Assembly: GCF_008642275.1 (NCBI RefSeq)
Contig: NZ_CP029189.1
Location: 2,774,001 to 2,838,000 of the forward strand
Source of the DNA: Streptomyces venezuelae
GTDB taxonomy: Bacteria; Actinomycetota; Actinomycetes; Streptomycetales; Streptomycetaceae
Length of the DNA: 64,000 bases
Direction of reading: 5' to 3'
In this document: one piece after another, positions 1 through 7,903 of the stretch
Layout: every line of letters begins with the position of its first letter
Position numbering within the stretch: position 1 is the stretch's first letter
Translations under genes and position numbers: made by a program
The notes under the pieces: model-generated
What the model was told of the DNA's origin: nothing
What the model saw: the letters and a program-made list of their open reading frames with translations, nothing else
The model's database searches: none

Positions 1-833
1 CCCTCGAAGCCGGCGTCCCGGTGGTCGTGGACAAGCCGCTCGCCGCCACCGCCGCCGAGGCCCGCGCCCTCGCCGCCCTCGCGGACCGCAGCGGCACCTT
101 CCTCTCCGTCTTCCAGAACCGCCGCTGGGACAACGACTTCCTCACCGTGCGCCGCCTCATCGCCGACGGCGAACTCGGCGAGGTCCAGCGCTTCGAGTCC
201 CGCTTCGAGCGCTGGCGCCCGCAGCTGAAGGGCGGCTGGCGCGAGTCGGGCGCCCCGGAGGAGATCGGCGGCCTGCTGTACGACCTCGGCAGTCACGTCG
301 TGGACCAGGCACTGGTGCTGTTCGGCCCGGCCGTACGGGTCTACGCCGAGGCCGACCTGCGCCGCCCGGGCGCCGAGACCGACGACGACACCTTCATCGC
401 GATCACGCACGCGAACGGGGTCCGTTCCCACCTCTACGTCAGCGCGACCACCGCCCAGCTCGGACCGCGGTTCCGCGTGCTGGGTTCGCGGGCCGGCTAC
501 GTGAAGTACGGCCTGGACCCGCAGGAGGGCGCCCTGCGCGAGGGGCTGCGGCCGGACGGGGACCTGCCCTGGGGAGAGGAGCCCCCGCACCTGTGGGGAC
601 TGCTCGGTTCCGGCGAGTCCCCGCTGACCGGCGGCGGGATCCCGGTCCCGACCGAGCAGGGCGACTACCCGGCGTACTACGCGGCGGTGGCCGCCGCGCT
701 GCGCACGGGCGGGCCCGCGCCCGTGACGGCGCACGAGGCCGCGGCCTGCCTCGACGTACTGGAGGCGGCCCGCCGGTCGTCCGAGGAGGGCGTGATCGTG
801 GAAATCCCCGCCACGGTGTCCGATTCGGACTGA
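1..833 (+). CDS. Gfo/Idh/MocA-family oxidoreductase, 5'-truncated
   Basis: The reading frame is already open at the window edge and ends at a TGA at 831-833, so the N-terminal Rossmann half is missing. The visible part begins just before a DKPLA motif, which in this family carries the EKP-type lysine of the active site. The rest matches the C-terminal alpha/beta domain (FQNRRWDNDF, a GGLLYDLGSHVVDQ stretch with the conserved catalytic-type Asp and His). These enzymes are NAD(P)-dependent sugar or cyclitol dehydrogenases; the substrate cannot be read from sequence. The family is clear, the specific function open. Confidence 0.9.
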   Translation, partial: LEAGVPVVVDKPLAATAAEARALAALADRSGTFLSVFQNRRWDNDFLTVRRLIADGELGEVQRFESRFERWRPQLKGGWRESGAPEEIGGLLYDLGSHVVDQALVLFGPAVRVYAEADLRRPGAETDDDTFIAITHANGVRSHLYVSATTAQLGPRFRVLGSRAGYVKYGLDPQEGALREGLRPDGDLPWGEEPPHLWGLLGSGESPLTGGGIPVPTEQGDYPAYYAAVAAALRTGGPAPVTAHEAAACLDVLEAARRSSEEGVIVEIPATVSDSD

Positions 834-892
834 AAGCCCGGGAGGCGGCCGGGGTCGAGGGGAGGGGTACGAGGACGCCCGGGCCCGGACAC

Positions 893-972
893 ACGCGGAC
901 CCGGGCACACGCGCACCCGGGCGAAGGGGCACCCGGGCAAAGAGGCACCCAGGCACACCGGCACCCCGGGGC
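893..972. repeat. 16-bp tandem repeat, five degenerate copies
   Basis: Five consecutive 16-bp units (893, 909, 925, 941, 957) share the core GCACCCGGGC with variable flanks. The array fills much of the gap between two convergent genes (stops at 833 and 1055). No gene-like frame or spacer structure is associated with it. It resembles a small minisatellite, and copy number may vary between strains. Confidence 0.7.
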
Positions 973-1054
973 AGGGGCAGGGTCGCGGCCGCCACTGGCA
1001 GCCCGCCCCTGCCCGCCCCGGTCCGCGTCCGACTGCGGGGCCGGCCGCGTCCGC

Positions 1055-1912
1055 CTACGCGCCCTTGAACTCCTGGCGCTGACGGCCGAGACCCGTGATC
1101 TCCACCTCCACCACGTCACCGGCCCGCAGGTACGGCTTCGGCTCCGGCTGGCCCATGGCCACGCCGCCCGGCGTACCGGTGACGATGACATCGCCCGGGT
1201 ACAGCGTCATGAAGTGGCTCAGGTACCGGACGACCTCGCCGACCGGGAAGATCTGGTCCGAGGTGTTGCCGTCCTGCTTGAGCTCACCGTTGACCCACAG
1301 CTTCACGTCCAGGACCTGCGGGTTCGGGACCTCGTCGGCGGTGAGCAGCCAGGGGCCGATCGGGGTGAAGGTCTCGCAGTTCTTCCCCTTGTCCCAGGTG
1401 CCGCCGCGCTCCGTCTGGAACTCGCGCTCCGAGACGTCGTTGACCAGCACGTACCCGCCGACGTGCGCGAGCCCCTGCACGGCGGAGTCCAGGTAGCGGG
1501 CGGTGCTGCCGATGACGACGCCGAGCTCCGCCTCCCAGTCGGTCTTCACGCTGCCGCGCGGGATCAGCACGGTGTCGTCGGGGCCGACCACGGTGTCCGG
1601 GGCCTTCAGGAAGAGGATCGGCTCGGTCGGCGGCTCCGAGCCGATCTCGGCGGCGTGGCCGAAGTAGTTCAGGCCGATGCCCACGACCTTGCCGATGCGG
1701 CCGACCGGGGCACCGATGCGCAGGCCTTCGCCGTTCAGGACCGGAAGCTCACCGGACTCGGCCGCGTCCCGTACCCGGGTCAGCACGGCGTCGTCCGCGA
1801 GCAGGCCGCCGTCCACATCCGTGATCAGGCCGGACAGGTCTCGCAGGGTCCCGTCCCGGTCGAGAAGCGCGGGGCGCTCCGACCCTACGGGTCCGACACG
1901 CAGCAGCTTCAT
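1055..1912 (-). CDS. fumarylacetoacetate hydrolase family protein
   Basis: A 285-residue protein of the FAH superfamily, which cleaves or isomerises beta-diketo acids in aromatic or sugar-acid catabolism using a divalent metal. The FAH core is visible as IGLNYFGHAAE, the metal-site region DWEAELGVVIG, then NDVSERE and a VTGTPGGVAMG stretch near the C-terminus. The ATG at 1912 is preferred because GGGAGA lies 6 nt upstream; an in-frame ATG two codons earlier sits directly against that site. It may act with the convergent dehydrogenase at 1-833 in sugar-acid breakdown, but this is only inferred from proximity. Confidence 0.88.
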   Translation of the reverse strand: MKLLRVGPVGSERPALLDRDGTLRDLSGLITDVDGGLLADDAVLTRVRDAAESGELPVLNGEGLRIGAPVGRIGKVVGIGLNYFGHAAEIGSEPPTEPILFLKAPDTVVGPDDTVLIPRGSVKTDWEAELGVVIGSTARYLDSAVQGLAHVGGYVLVNDVSEREFQTERGGTWDKGKNCETFTPIGPWLLTADEVPNPQVLDVKLWVNGELKQDGNTSDQIFPVGEVVRYLSHFMTLYPGDVIVTGTPGGVAMGQPEPKPYLRAGDVVEVEITGLGRQRQEFKGA

Positions 1913-1983
1913 GGGCATTCTCCCGTGGTCGTGGGTGGTCGGCCCAGGGCGTACCCAGGGCCGGCCGATGGGTTGCGGCCATC

Positions 1984-2004
1984 GGAGGATTTGGCTGATC
2001 CTCC
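1984..2004. promoter_or_regulatory. inverted repeat upstream of FAH gene
   Basis: GGAGGAT and ATCCTCC are perfect 7-bp arms separated by 7 nt, about 72 bp upstream of the minus-strand FAH start and 30 bp past the stop of the YidC-like gene. It could be an operator or a short terminator stem. No regulator can be named. Confidence 0.35.
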
Positions 2005-2034
2005 AAGATGTCCACCCAATCCGCAAGACCCTGT

Positions 2035-2754
2035 TCACGGACTGGAACGCACCACTCCGTCGGCCGGCCGCCCGGCGGCGGGCAGGGCCGCACGCTCGGC
2101 GGCGCGCGCCTTGCGGTGTTCGAGCCAGGCCCGCTCCGCCACCGACCACGCGGTGGTGGTCAGCAGGTAGAGCCCGGCGGCCAGCGGCACCACGGCTGCC
2201 GTGATCAGCGTCCCGAAGGACAGCAGGGGCAGTACGCCGCCCAGCTTGCGCATGGCCTCCTGCTGCTCGGCGCTCAGCTCGGGCAGCGCCGCACCCCCGG
2301 CGGGCTTCTTCTTCGGGGCGGAGGCGGCGGCAGCAGCCTGCGCGCCCGCGGCCGCGGCTGCCGACCGGCGGCCACGCACCGCACTCCAGGCGGCCACCAC
2401 CGCGATCGCCCCGAACAGTGCGAGGAACACCAGCCCCTGCGCCCCGAAGGGGCCGCCCTCCCCGAGTGCCTCGGTCCACCGGGACCCCAGCGGCGCGGCG
2501 AACAGCCGGTGGTTCAGGAGCTCGCCCCCCGACGAGAACGCCTGGTACATGAGGAAGAACACCGGCAGCTGCAGCAGCAGGGGCAGACAGCCGGCAGCCG
2601 GGGTCGCACCGCGGAAGGCGGCCCGGCTCAGCGGGTGCAGCGCGAGCCTTACGAGCACGGTGAACAGCACGATCGCGGCAGCGGTCGCGGACTGCGCCAG
2701 CACCGGCTCCAGAAGCCGGCCCAGCTCAGCAACAAGGTGGGTGAAAACGGACAC
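2035..2754 (-). CDS. YidC/Oxa1-like membrane insertase paralogue
   Basis: A 239-residue multi-spanning membrane protein of the YidC/Oxa1/Alb3 family, which inserts membrane proteins with or without SecYEG. Visible features are the first TM segment after an MSVFTHLVAEL start, the conserved cytoplasmic loop with positively charged residues before a TPAAGCLPLLLQLPVFFLMYQ segment, and two further hydrophobic segments near 125-145 and 175-200. It lacks the long C-terminal tail of the main YidC next to rnpA-rpmH, so it is a secondary copy. The GTG start has GGAGGG about 8 nt upstream. Confidence 0.85.
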   Translation of the reverse strand: MSVFTHLVAELGRLLEPVLAQSATAAAIVLFTVLVRLALHPLSRAAFRGATPAAGCLPLLLQLPVFFLMYQAFSSGGELLNHRLFAAPLGSRWTEALGEGGPFGAQGLVFLALFGAIAVVAAWSAVRGRRSAAAAAGAQAAAAASAPKKKPAGGAALPELSAEQQEAMRKLGGVLPLLSFGTLITAAVVPLAAGLYLLTTTAWSVAERAWLEHRKARAAERAALPAAGRPADGVVRSSP

Positions 2755-2868
2755 GCGGGCCCTCCGGAGGGTCTCGTCGAACGTCGAAAGAGGTGCATTT
2801 CGGCGCGACGACCCGCGAGGGGCGACGACAGTGATCAGTCAGGAGAAAGCGAGAAGTACTGCGCGCCC

Positions 2869-3222
2869 CTACGCGGCCGTCGGGACGAGACGGCCGGGCG
2901 CCCTGGGCCTCGACCGGCCCGAGGCATCGGGATCACGCTGCGGCAGGAAAGCCGTGCGCTGCTCGCGGTCACGGATCGCGGTGCGTATTCGGTGCGGCGG
3001 CACGGGCCGCACGAGCCGCGCGGCAGCGGCGAGAGCCGCGGTGCCCACGGCGACGGTGGCCGCGAGGGCGACCACCACGGCGCCCAGCCCGCCTTCCCCG
3101 GCGAACAGCCCGAGGAGTCCCCCGAGGAGCATGAGCGGGAGCAGCAGGGCAAGGAGCCGCGAGGTCCGCGCGTACAAGGCGTAGGACAGCAGGCGGCCGC
3201 CACGTCGATCTCGTCGAGCCAT
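2869..3222 (-). CDS. small membrane protein (DUF6412-like)
   Basis: A 117-residue protein with a basic N-terminus (ARRDRRGGR), two hydrophobic segments at about 20-45 and 50-72, and an Arg/Pro-rich C-terminus. Small proteins of this pattern sit beside YidC paralogues in Streptomyces and are named DUF6412; I assign that from memory only. ATG 3222 has GGGGAGG 5-6 nt upstream. It lies 114 bp upstream of the YidC-like gene on the same strand and is probably co-transcribed, so a role in membrane biogenesis is possible but unproven. Confidence 0.7.
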   Translation of the reverse strand: MARRDRRGGRLLSYALYARTSRLLALLLPLMLLGGLLGLFAGEGGLGAVVVALAATVAVGTAALAAAARLVRPVPPHRIRTAIRDREQRTAFLPQRDPDASGRSRPRAPGRLVPTAA

Positions 3223-3318
3223 ACGGACCTCCCCCTCTCCACTCCCGCGCGCGAACTCCCGTACGAAATCGATGATAACCACGCCCACCGACAGATCCAT
3301 CGCCCGGAAGTATCAAGC

Positions 3319-4158
3319 TCAGGAAGACCTGAGTAGGGTCCCCCAGACCACCAGCCGGTACTTCGAGCTGTACTCGGGCGTGCAGGTGGTGAGCGTGATG
3401 TACGCCCCGGGCTCGCTGTACCCCTGGTCCGGTTTCACCACGCTGCGCGGCACGGGCGCGATCACCCCGGTGTCCCGCGCCGTGGTCTCGCTCAGGATCT
3501 TGCCGACCACGTACGTGTACCGGTGCCCTCGGATGTCGACGATCAGCTCGTCGCCCGCCCGCAGCCGGTTGACGTACCGGAACGGCTCGCCGTGCGTGTT
3601 CCGGTGCCCGGCCAGCGCGAAGTTCCCCTGCGCCCCGGGCCCGGCGGTCCCCGGGTACTGCCCGGCGTAGCCCTTGTCCAGAACGGTCCGCTTGTCGACG
3701 CCCTGCGCGACGGGCACGACGAGCCCGAGGCGCGGCACGCGCAGCACGGCGTACGCCCGGTCCCGCTCGGACGCCCCGGCGGCGGGCCGGGCGCCGGTCC
3801 CGGCGGGCCGCGTCGCCGCAGGCACCGCCGCCCCGGAGCCCGCCGGCGCACTCGGCTCCGGACCCACCACCGGAACCCCACCGTCACCGTCACCGTTACC
3901 GCCACCCACCCCGGCTGCGGAACCAGCGGCGGGCTCATCCCCCCAAGCCCGCTCCAGCTCCTGGACCTGCTCCTGCGCGGCAGCCGCGGCCTGCCGGTTG
4001 GTCCACCACACCTGGTGCACCACCAGCAACAGGACCACCACCCCCACGGTGACGATCAGCTCGGCGCCCGCCCACAACACGCCCGCGAGACCGGCCCGGC
4101 GCGCCCGCCGGCCGCCCCCCTGCACCACCACGGGTACGCGATCTCGCACGGGCGGCAC
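3319..4158 (-). CDS. class E sortase
   Basis: A 279-residue membrane-anchored transpeptidase that cleaves LAXTG-type signals and joins proteins to peptidoglycan. A single TM segment (about 33-50) is followed by a Gln/Glu-rich stretch, a Pro/Ala/Gly-rich linker to about residue 130, and the sortase barrel. The catalytic set is visible: His185 in LAGHRNTHG, Cys259 in TLTTCTP and Arg268 in SSKYRLVVWG. The spacing and TLTTC motif fit class E, the housekeeping class of high-GC actinobacteria. A candidate substrate ending in LAETG lies in the same window at 56710-58602. Confidence 0.92.
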   Translation of the reverse strand: MPPVRDRVPVVVQGGGRRARRAGLAGVLWAGAELIVTVGVVVLLLVVHQVWWTNRQAAAAAQEQVQELERAWGDEPAAGSAAGVGGGNGDGDGGVPVVGPEPSAPAGSGAAVPAATRPAGTGARPAAGASERDRAYAVLRVPRLGLVVPVAQGVDKRTVLDKGYAGQYPGTAGPGAQGNFALAGHRNTHGEPFRYVNRLRAGDELIVDIRGHRYTYVVGKILSETTARDTGVIAPVPRSVVKPDQGYSEPGAYITLTTCTPEYSSKYRLVVWGTLLRSS

Positions 4159-4205
4159 CTTAAGTCCTCCCCCGCCAACTGACCAGCGGCAGTACGGTGT
4201 GAACC

Positions 4206-5222
4206 ATGCGCCCCGACACGCCTGCCGAGCACATCGCCGAAGCCGAGCGCCTCATCCGCACGGCGACCCGCTACCCCGAGGACCAGGAGCCCTTGCTCCT
4301 CCAGGCCGCGGCCCACCTCGAACTGGCCGACGCACGCGACCGGGCGAGTGCCCTCTACGACCAACTCCTCTCCTCCTCACCCGCCGACCCCCACCTGATC
4401 AAGGCCCTGCAGGCGGCGAACCTGTGGGAGTACGGCCACGAGGCGGAGGCTCGCGCCCTCATCTCGGGCATCCGCGCCGCCTCACCCAAGGAACCCGCAC
4501 CGTGGGAGGTCATCGCGGAAGCCCTGGAGGCCCACGACGAGTTGGAGGCCTCGCACGACTGCTTCACCGAGGCGGCCACCCTCCTGATCGCCGAGGACGA
4601 CCCGCTGACCCCGGCCACCACCGCCCTCCTCACGGGCCGCCACCGCGTACGCCGCCTCCTCGGGCTCCCCCACGACGACTGGGACATGGTCGCGGACACC
4701 CGCCACATCGGCCCGATCCCCCTCGACGAGCTCCACGACCCGAAGCGCATCTGGGCCCTGGGCTCCGACGACCCCGCCGAACTGCGCGCCGAGATCGCCC
4801 GCCTGCGCGCCGAACTGGGCGACCGCCGCGCGGCCCTGTCCCGCCCGTTCCCGGTGGCGATCCTGCACTGGCCGCAGCGCGAACTGTCGGAGCTGCTGAG
4901 CAGCTACCCGACCCTCGCCTCCGAGTACCCCTCGCACGAGGCCCACCTGAGGGAGATCGAGAGCTCGCTGCGCGCCCTGGCCGCCTCGGGCACCACGAAC
5001 CTGGGCATCGTCACGGCGAGCGTCCCCTCCTACGAGGCCTTCGCCGCATCGGAGAAGACCTCCCCGGCCTCCCCGTCCCTCCTGGCCGAATACGCCACGA
5101 CCCTGGCCGCCCGCGGCAAGGCCACCCCGTGGCCCCCCACACCCACGGCTTCCTGCTGGTGCACCTCGGGAAAGCCGTACGCGGAGTGCCACGGGGACAC
5201 CGGCACGACCGGCGGCAGATGA
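4206..5222 (+). CDS. TPR-like protein with C-terminal SEC-C zinc motif
   Basis: A 338-residue soluble protein. The N-terminal 130 residues look like helical TPR-type repeats (AERLIRTATRYPED, AAHLELADARDRASALYDQLL). The C-terminus has a SEC-C zinc motif, CWCTSGKPYAECH, with Cys317, Cys319, Cys328 and His329. SEC-C motifs bind zinc and occur at the end of SecA and in many stand-alone proteins as interaction modules; the exact role is unknown. The stop overlaps an alternative ATG of the following restriction gene, so the two are probably transcribed together. It is the last core-like gene before the lower-GC island. Confidence 0.85.
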   Translation: MRPDTPAEHIAEAERLIRTATRYPEDQEPLLLQAAAHLELADARDRASALYDQLLSSSPADPHLIKALQAANLWEYGHEAEARALISGIRAASPKEPAPWEVIAEALEAHDELEASHDCFTEAATLLIAEDDPLTPATTALLTGRHRVRRLLGLPHDDWDMVADTRHIGPIPLDELHDPKRIWALGSDDPAELRAEIARLRAELGDRRAALSRPFPVAILHWPQRELSELLSSYPTLASEYPSHEAHLREIESSLRALAASGTTNLGIVTASVPSYEAFAASEKTSPASPSLLAEYATTLAARGKATPWPPTPTASCWCTSGKPYAECHGDTGTTGGR

Positions 5223-5263
5223 GCCGGGGCCGCCTCGTCCTCCAGGAGCCGGGGGATCTCTGC

Positions 5264-6118
5264 ATGGGCACCAACACGGGTGAGCACATTCTGCGTGCGC
5301 CAGCCGAGGACTCCGAGCTGCAGGACGTCCTCAGCTGGCTGGCCCCGCACGATGTCGCTGGGCTGTACACAGGGGCCATCGCGAACGCGATCGACTATGT
5401 GCTTGACGGTGCCAGAACAGGCCGCTACGACCTCCAGTCCGGCGAGGTGCACCCTGGAGAGAGGGCATCCGTGGGCGCGAAACTGGAGTACGAGGTCCTG
5501 CGTTCCTTCAGTCTCCCGAAAGCTGCACCTCTCGACACCCTGATAGCTGGCGTCCCCGTTGATATCAAGGCGACCGTCGGAGCGAACTGGGCCATTCCCT
5601 CAGAGGCGCACTGCCACCTCTGCATCTGCACCCAGATACAGCTTGGCCGCAACCGGCACCGTTCCTGGCTGGTCCGTACACACAAATCCTGGCTCTACCG
5701 GGGCAAAGGGAACCGGGATGGCAAGCGGGGCCTCGCGGTGCAGGCCTGGGACAAGTGGAGCGTTCCGCTCTACGACTGGACCCCACTGCCCGTCAATCCT
5801 CTGACGCTGCTCACACCGGAGCAGACGAGCCGCGTCCTGGCCGAGAAGCCCGGGCAGGAGGAGCGCCTCACGCTGATGTTCCGGTACCTCGCGGGTCACA
5901 TCATCCCCCGCAGTGTGATCTCAACAGTGGGCGCCGGACGGCACGATCCGCTGCGAAGAGCCCGCGGCGTCAGAAACAGACTGGCCAAGGACGGTCTCAC
6001 CCTCCTGTGCGGCAAGTTCCCCGAGCAGCGGGACACCGCCGCGGCCCACGCGATTACGCTGGGGCCAGAGGACTGGATTGCCCTGAGGACAGATGGAGAG
6101 CACGAAAGTGCAGGATGA
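5264..6118 (+). CDS. NaeI-family type II restriction endonuclease
   Basis: A 284-residue protein resembling NaeI, which cuts GCCGGC after binding two DNA copies. The match to NaeI as I remember it runs from DGARTGRYDL through an IAGVPVDIK stretch and PSEAHCHLC. The inferred catalytic residues are Glu75, Asp91, Asp100 and Lys102 (D-x-K in PVDIKA). The residue at the place of NaeI Leu43, whose change to Lys yields a topoisomerase, is hydrophobic (Val46), so nuclease activity is expected. ATG 5264 follows GGGGGA with 7-nt spacing and gives the usual N-terminal length; ATG 5219 overlapping the SEC-C stop is an alternative. The vsr gene overlaps its end by 26 bp. Confidence 0.85.
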   Translation: MGTNTGEHILRAPAEDSELQDVLSWLAPHDVAGLYTGAIANAIDYVLDGARTGRYDLQSGEVHPGERASVGAKLEYEVLRSFSLPKAAPLDTLIAGVPVDIKATVGANWAIPSEAHCHLCICTQIQLGRNRHRSWLVRTHKSWLYRGKGNRDGKRGLAVQAWDKWSVPLYDWTPLPVNPLTLLTPEQTSRVLAEKPGQEERLTLMFRYLAGHIIPRSVISTVGAGRHDPLRRARGVRNRLAKDGLTLLCGKFPEQRDTAAAHAITLGPEDWIALRTDGEHESAG

Positions 6119-6575
6119 AACGCCCTGGCAGCCTCCTGAGGGTTCCTGGGCTTCCACCGCCGCGCGCCGACGCAACATGCAGGCCATCCGGAGCCGTGAC
6201 ACCAAACCGGAGAAGGCAATCCGGCACCTCGTGCACGCCAAGGGGCTGCGGTACCGGATCGCTGCCCGCCCCCTTCCTGATCTTCGCAGGACAGCCGACA
6301 TGATCTTCCGGCCCGCGCGGGTAGCGGTCTTCATCGACGGCTGCTACTGGCACGGCTGTCCGGAGCACTACGTGTCTCCGAAGACGAACCCGGGCTACTG
6401 GTCAGGAAAGGTCGCGGGGAACATAGCCCGGGACCGCGACACGGACCGGAGACTCGAAGAAGCCGGCTGGCTCGTGCTCCGTTTCTGGGAACACGAGGAG
6501 CCCGCCGCGTGCGCTGAGGGGATCGCTTCCGCGGTCCAGGAGCGGCGTAGCCGCCCCCGGACCACGGCAGGCTAG
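6093..6575 (+). CDS. vsr: very short patch repair endonuclease (Vsr)
   Basis: A 160-residue mismatch endonuclease that nicks beside T:G mismatches left when 5-methylcytosine deaminates. Visible Vsr features are MQAIRSRDTKPE, the catalytic aspartate at about 69 in TADMIF, the VFIDGCYWHGC zinc/active-site region (80-89), NPGYW, and the C-terminal LEEAGWLVLRFWE. The gene starts inside the restriction endonuclease gene, so the two are co-translated. It serves the convergent C5 methyltransferase next door. Its TAG stop shares a CTAG palindrome with the methyltransferase stop. Confidence 0.95.
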   Translation: MESTKVQDETPWQPPEGSWASTAARRRNMQAIRSRDTKPEKAIRHLVHAKGLRYRIAARPLPDLRRTADMIFRPARVAVFIDGCYWHGCPEHYVSPKTNPGYWSGKVAGNIARDRDTDRRLEEAGWLVLRFWEHEEPAACAEGIASAVQERRSRPRTTAG

Positions 6576-7780
6576 ATGCCGCCTTCCGGCTCGCCGATGG
6601 TCATCGGGCCGGCTAGACGCAGAACCTTCGCGATCGATTCGCCTACCGCCTGTGCCACGGGCGGCGGGAAGGCATTCCCGACCTGCCGGTACTGAGCCGT
6701 CTTGCCCGGAGTCTTCTCCCGCTCAGGGTCTCCTTCGAAGTCCCACTCCGGCGGAAAGCCCTGAATGATAGCGGCTTGCTGGACGGTGAGCATCGGGCCG
6801 TCAGGCCGGAACAGATCGCGGTCTTCGCTCTGCTTCTTTTCGAGCTCCACAATCGAGTTGGCGACGCCCAGAGCGTCGACGCCAAGGTGCCTCCACGCTG
6901 CCTTGGCGCGGCTGGGCCCCAGGTCCGCTCCCCCATGCTTCTTCGACCCGCCGACGAGGGTGGGCGCGATACCGCCGCTCTTGCCCTGCCACCGTTCGAG
7001 CGCCTCCCGGGCCTTGCGCTCGCTCTCCCCGCCCTGCTGCAGGAAGGGCGCGTACCTGGCCTTCATCGTCTCGTCGAGCGCATCACGGACAGTCCGGATC
7101 TCCTCCTGCGGGGCAGGCCACTGGAACTCCTGGCCGCCGAGGACATCCTTATGGATTGCCACGAGAATCGCGCGCGGGCGCAGCTGCGGAACGCCGAAGG
7201 TACTCGCTTCCAGGACGCGCCATCCACACACCTTGTAACCAGCGCCCTCGTAATGCTTCTCAACGCCGGTCTGGGGATCTACCGCATCGCCGCCTTGCAG
7301 CCGGGCCTCTACCCAGGTTCGATACTCCTCGAACTTGTCATCCTTGATTCCGCGAACGTTTTCAATCATGACCGCATGCGGCAGCACTTCATCCACGAGG
7401 TCAAGCATGCGCGGAAACAGGTCACGCTCGTCGTCCTTACCCAGCTGCTTACCAGCATGCGAGAAAGGAGGGCAAGGAACACCGCCAGCCAGGAGACTGA
7501 GCTCGCCGCGCCGCAAGGGCCGCTCAAAATATTTGAGCGGCTTCTTGAGGTTATCCATGGGCTTGAAGTTGTTCACGTCATCTTGAATGACGTCGCAATA
7601 ATCTCGCTCGAATTGCCAGCCGTCGCGGTCGTCAACGTTGCGGCGCAGCGTCGCCGCCGCGTGCTGATCGATCTCGACGAGTGCAAGGTGACTGAAACCC
7701 GCCTGGTGGAGGCCGATGGCCTGCCCCCCGGCTCCCGCGCAAATCTCAATCGAGGTCAGCGTGTGATCGCCGGCTCCCAT
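6572..7780 (-). CDS. DNA (cytosine-5) methyltransferase
   Basis: A 402-residue C5 methyltransferase. Motif I EICAGAGGQAIGLHQAG binds S-adenosylmethionine, motif IV PCPPFS contains the catalytic Cys103, motif VI is ENVRG (140-144), motif VIII reads QLRPR (199-203) and motif X GNAFPPPVAQAVG is near the C-terminus. The target recognition region lies between about 215 and 340. ATG 7780 has GGAGG 5 nt upstream. It should protect the host against the adjacent NaeI-like enzyme, suggesting a GCCGGC-type target; this is inferred from the partner. It lies last in the minus-strand operon, 123 bp after the helicase. Confidence 0.95.
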   Translation of the reverse strand: MGAGDHTLTSIEICAGAGGQAIGLHQAGFSHLALVEIDQHAAATLRRNVDDRDGWQFERDYCDVIQDDVNNFKPMDNLKKPLKYFERPLRRGELSLLAGGVPCPPFSHAGKQLGKDDERDLFPRMLDLVDEVLPHAVMIENVRGIKDDKFEEYRTWVEARLQGGDAVDPQTGVEKHYEGAGYKVCGWRVLEASTFGVPQLRPRAILVAIHKDVLGGQEFQWPAPQEEIRTVRDALDETMKARYAPFLQQGGESERKAREALERWQGKSGGIAPTLVGGSKKHGGADLGPSRAKAAWRHLGVDALGVANSIVELEKKQSEDRDLFRPDGPMLTVQQAAIIQGFPPEWDFEGDPEREKTPGKTAQYRQVGNAFPPPVAQAVGESIAKVLRLAGPMTIGEPEGGI

Positions 7781-7810
7781 CGAGTCCTCCTGGTGTGGCA
7801 GATGCAGACA

Positions 7811-7829
7811 GGCAAGTGTCGCACCTGCC
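7811..7829. promoter_or_regulatory. imperfect palindrome upstream of methyltransferase
   Basis: GGCAAGTGTCGCACCTGCC reads nearly the same on both strands, with one mismatched pair, and lies 31-49 bp upstream of the methyltransferase start in the gap after the helicase. It could be an operator giving the methyltransferase separate control. No promoter boxes were firmly recognised. Confidence 0.3.
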
Positions 7830-7903
7830 ACCGACACCAGCGGCACTTCGGCCCATGCTGACGCACTGGCCTCGCAGCCCAGGGCTCCCACTCGACGCCC
7901 TCG

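Noticed and set aside
3674..5218. Long 5' extension of the NaeI-like gene giving an 814-residue protein
   Set aside because: The extension overlaps the sortase (antisense) and the SEC-C gene in another frame and is Arg/Pro-rich noise; ATG 5264 with its own ribosome-binding site gives the family's length.
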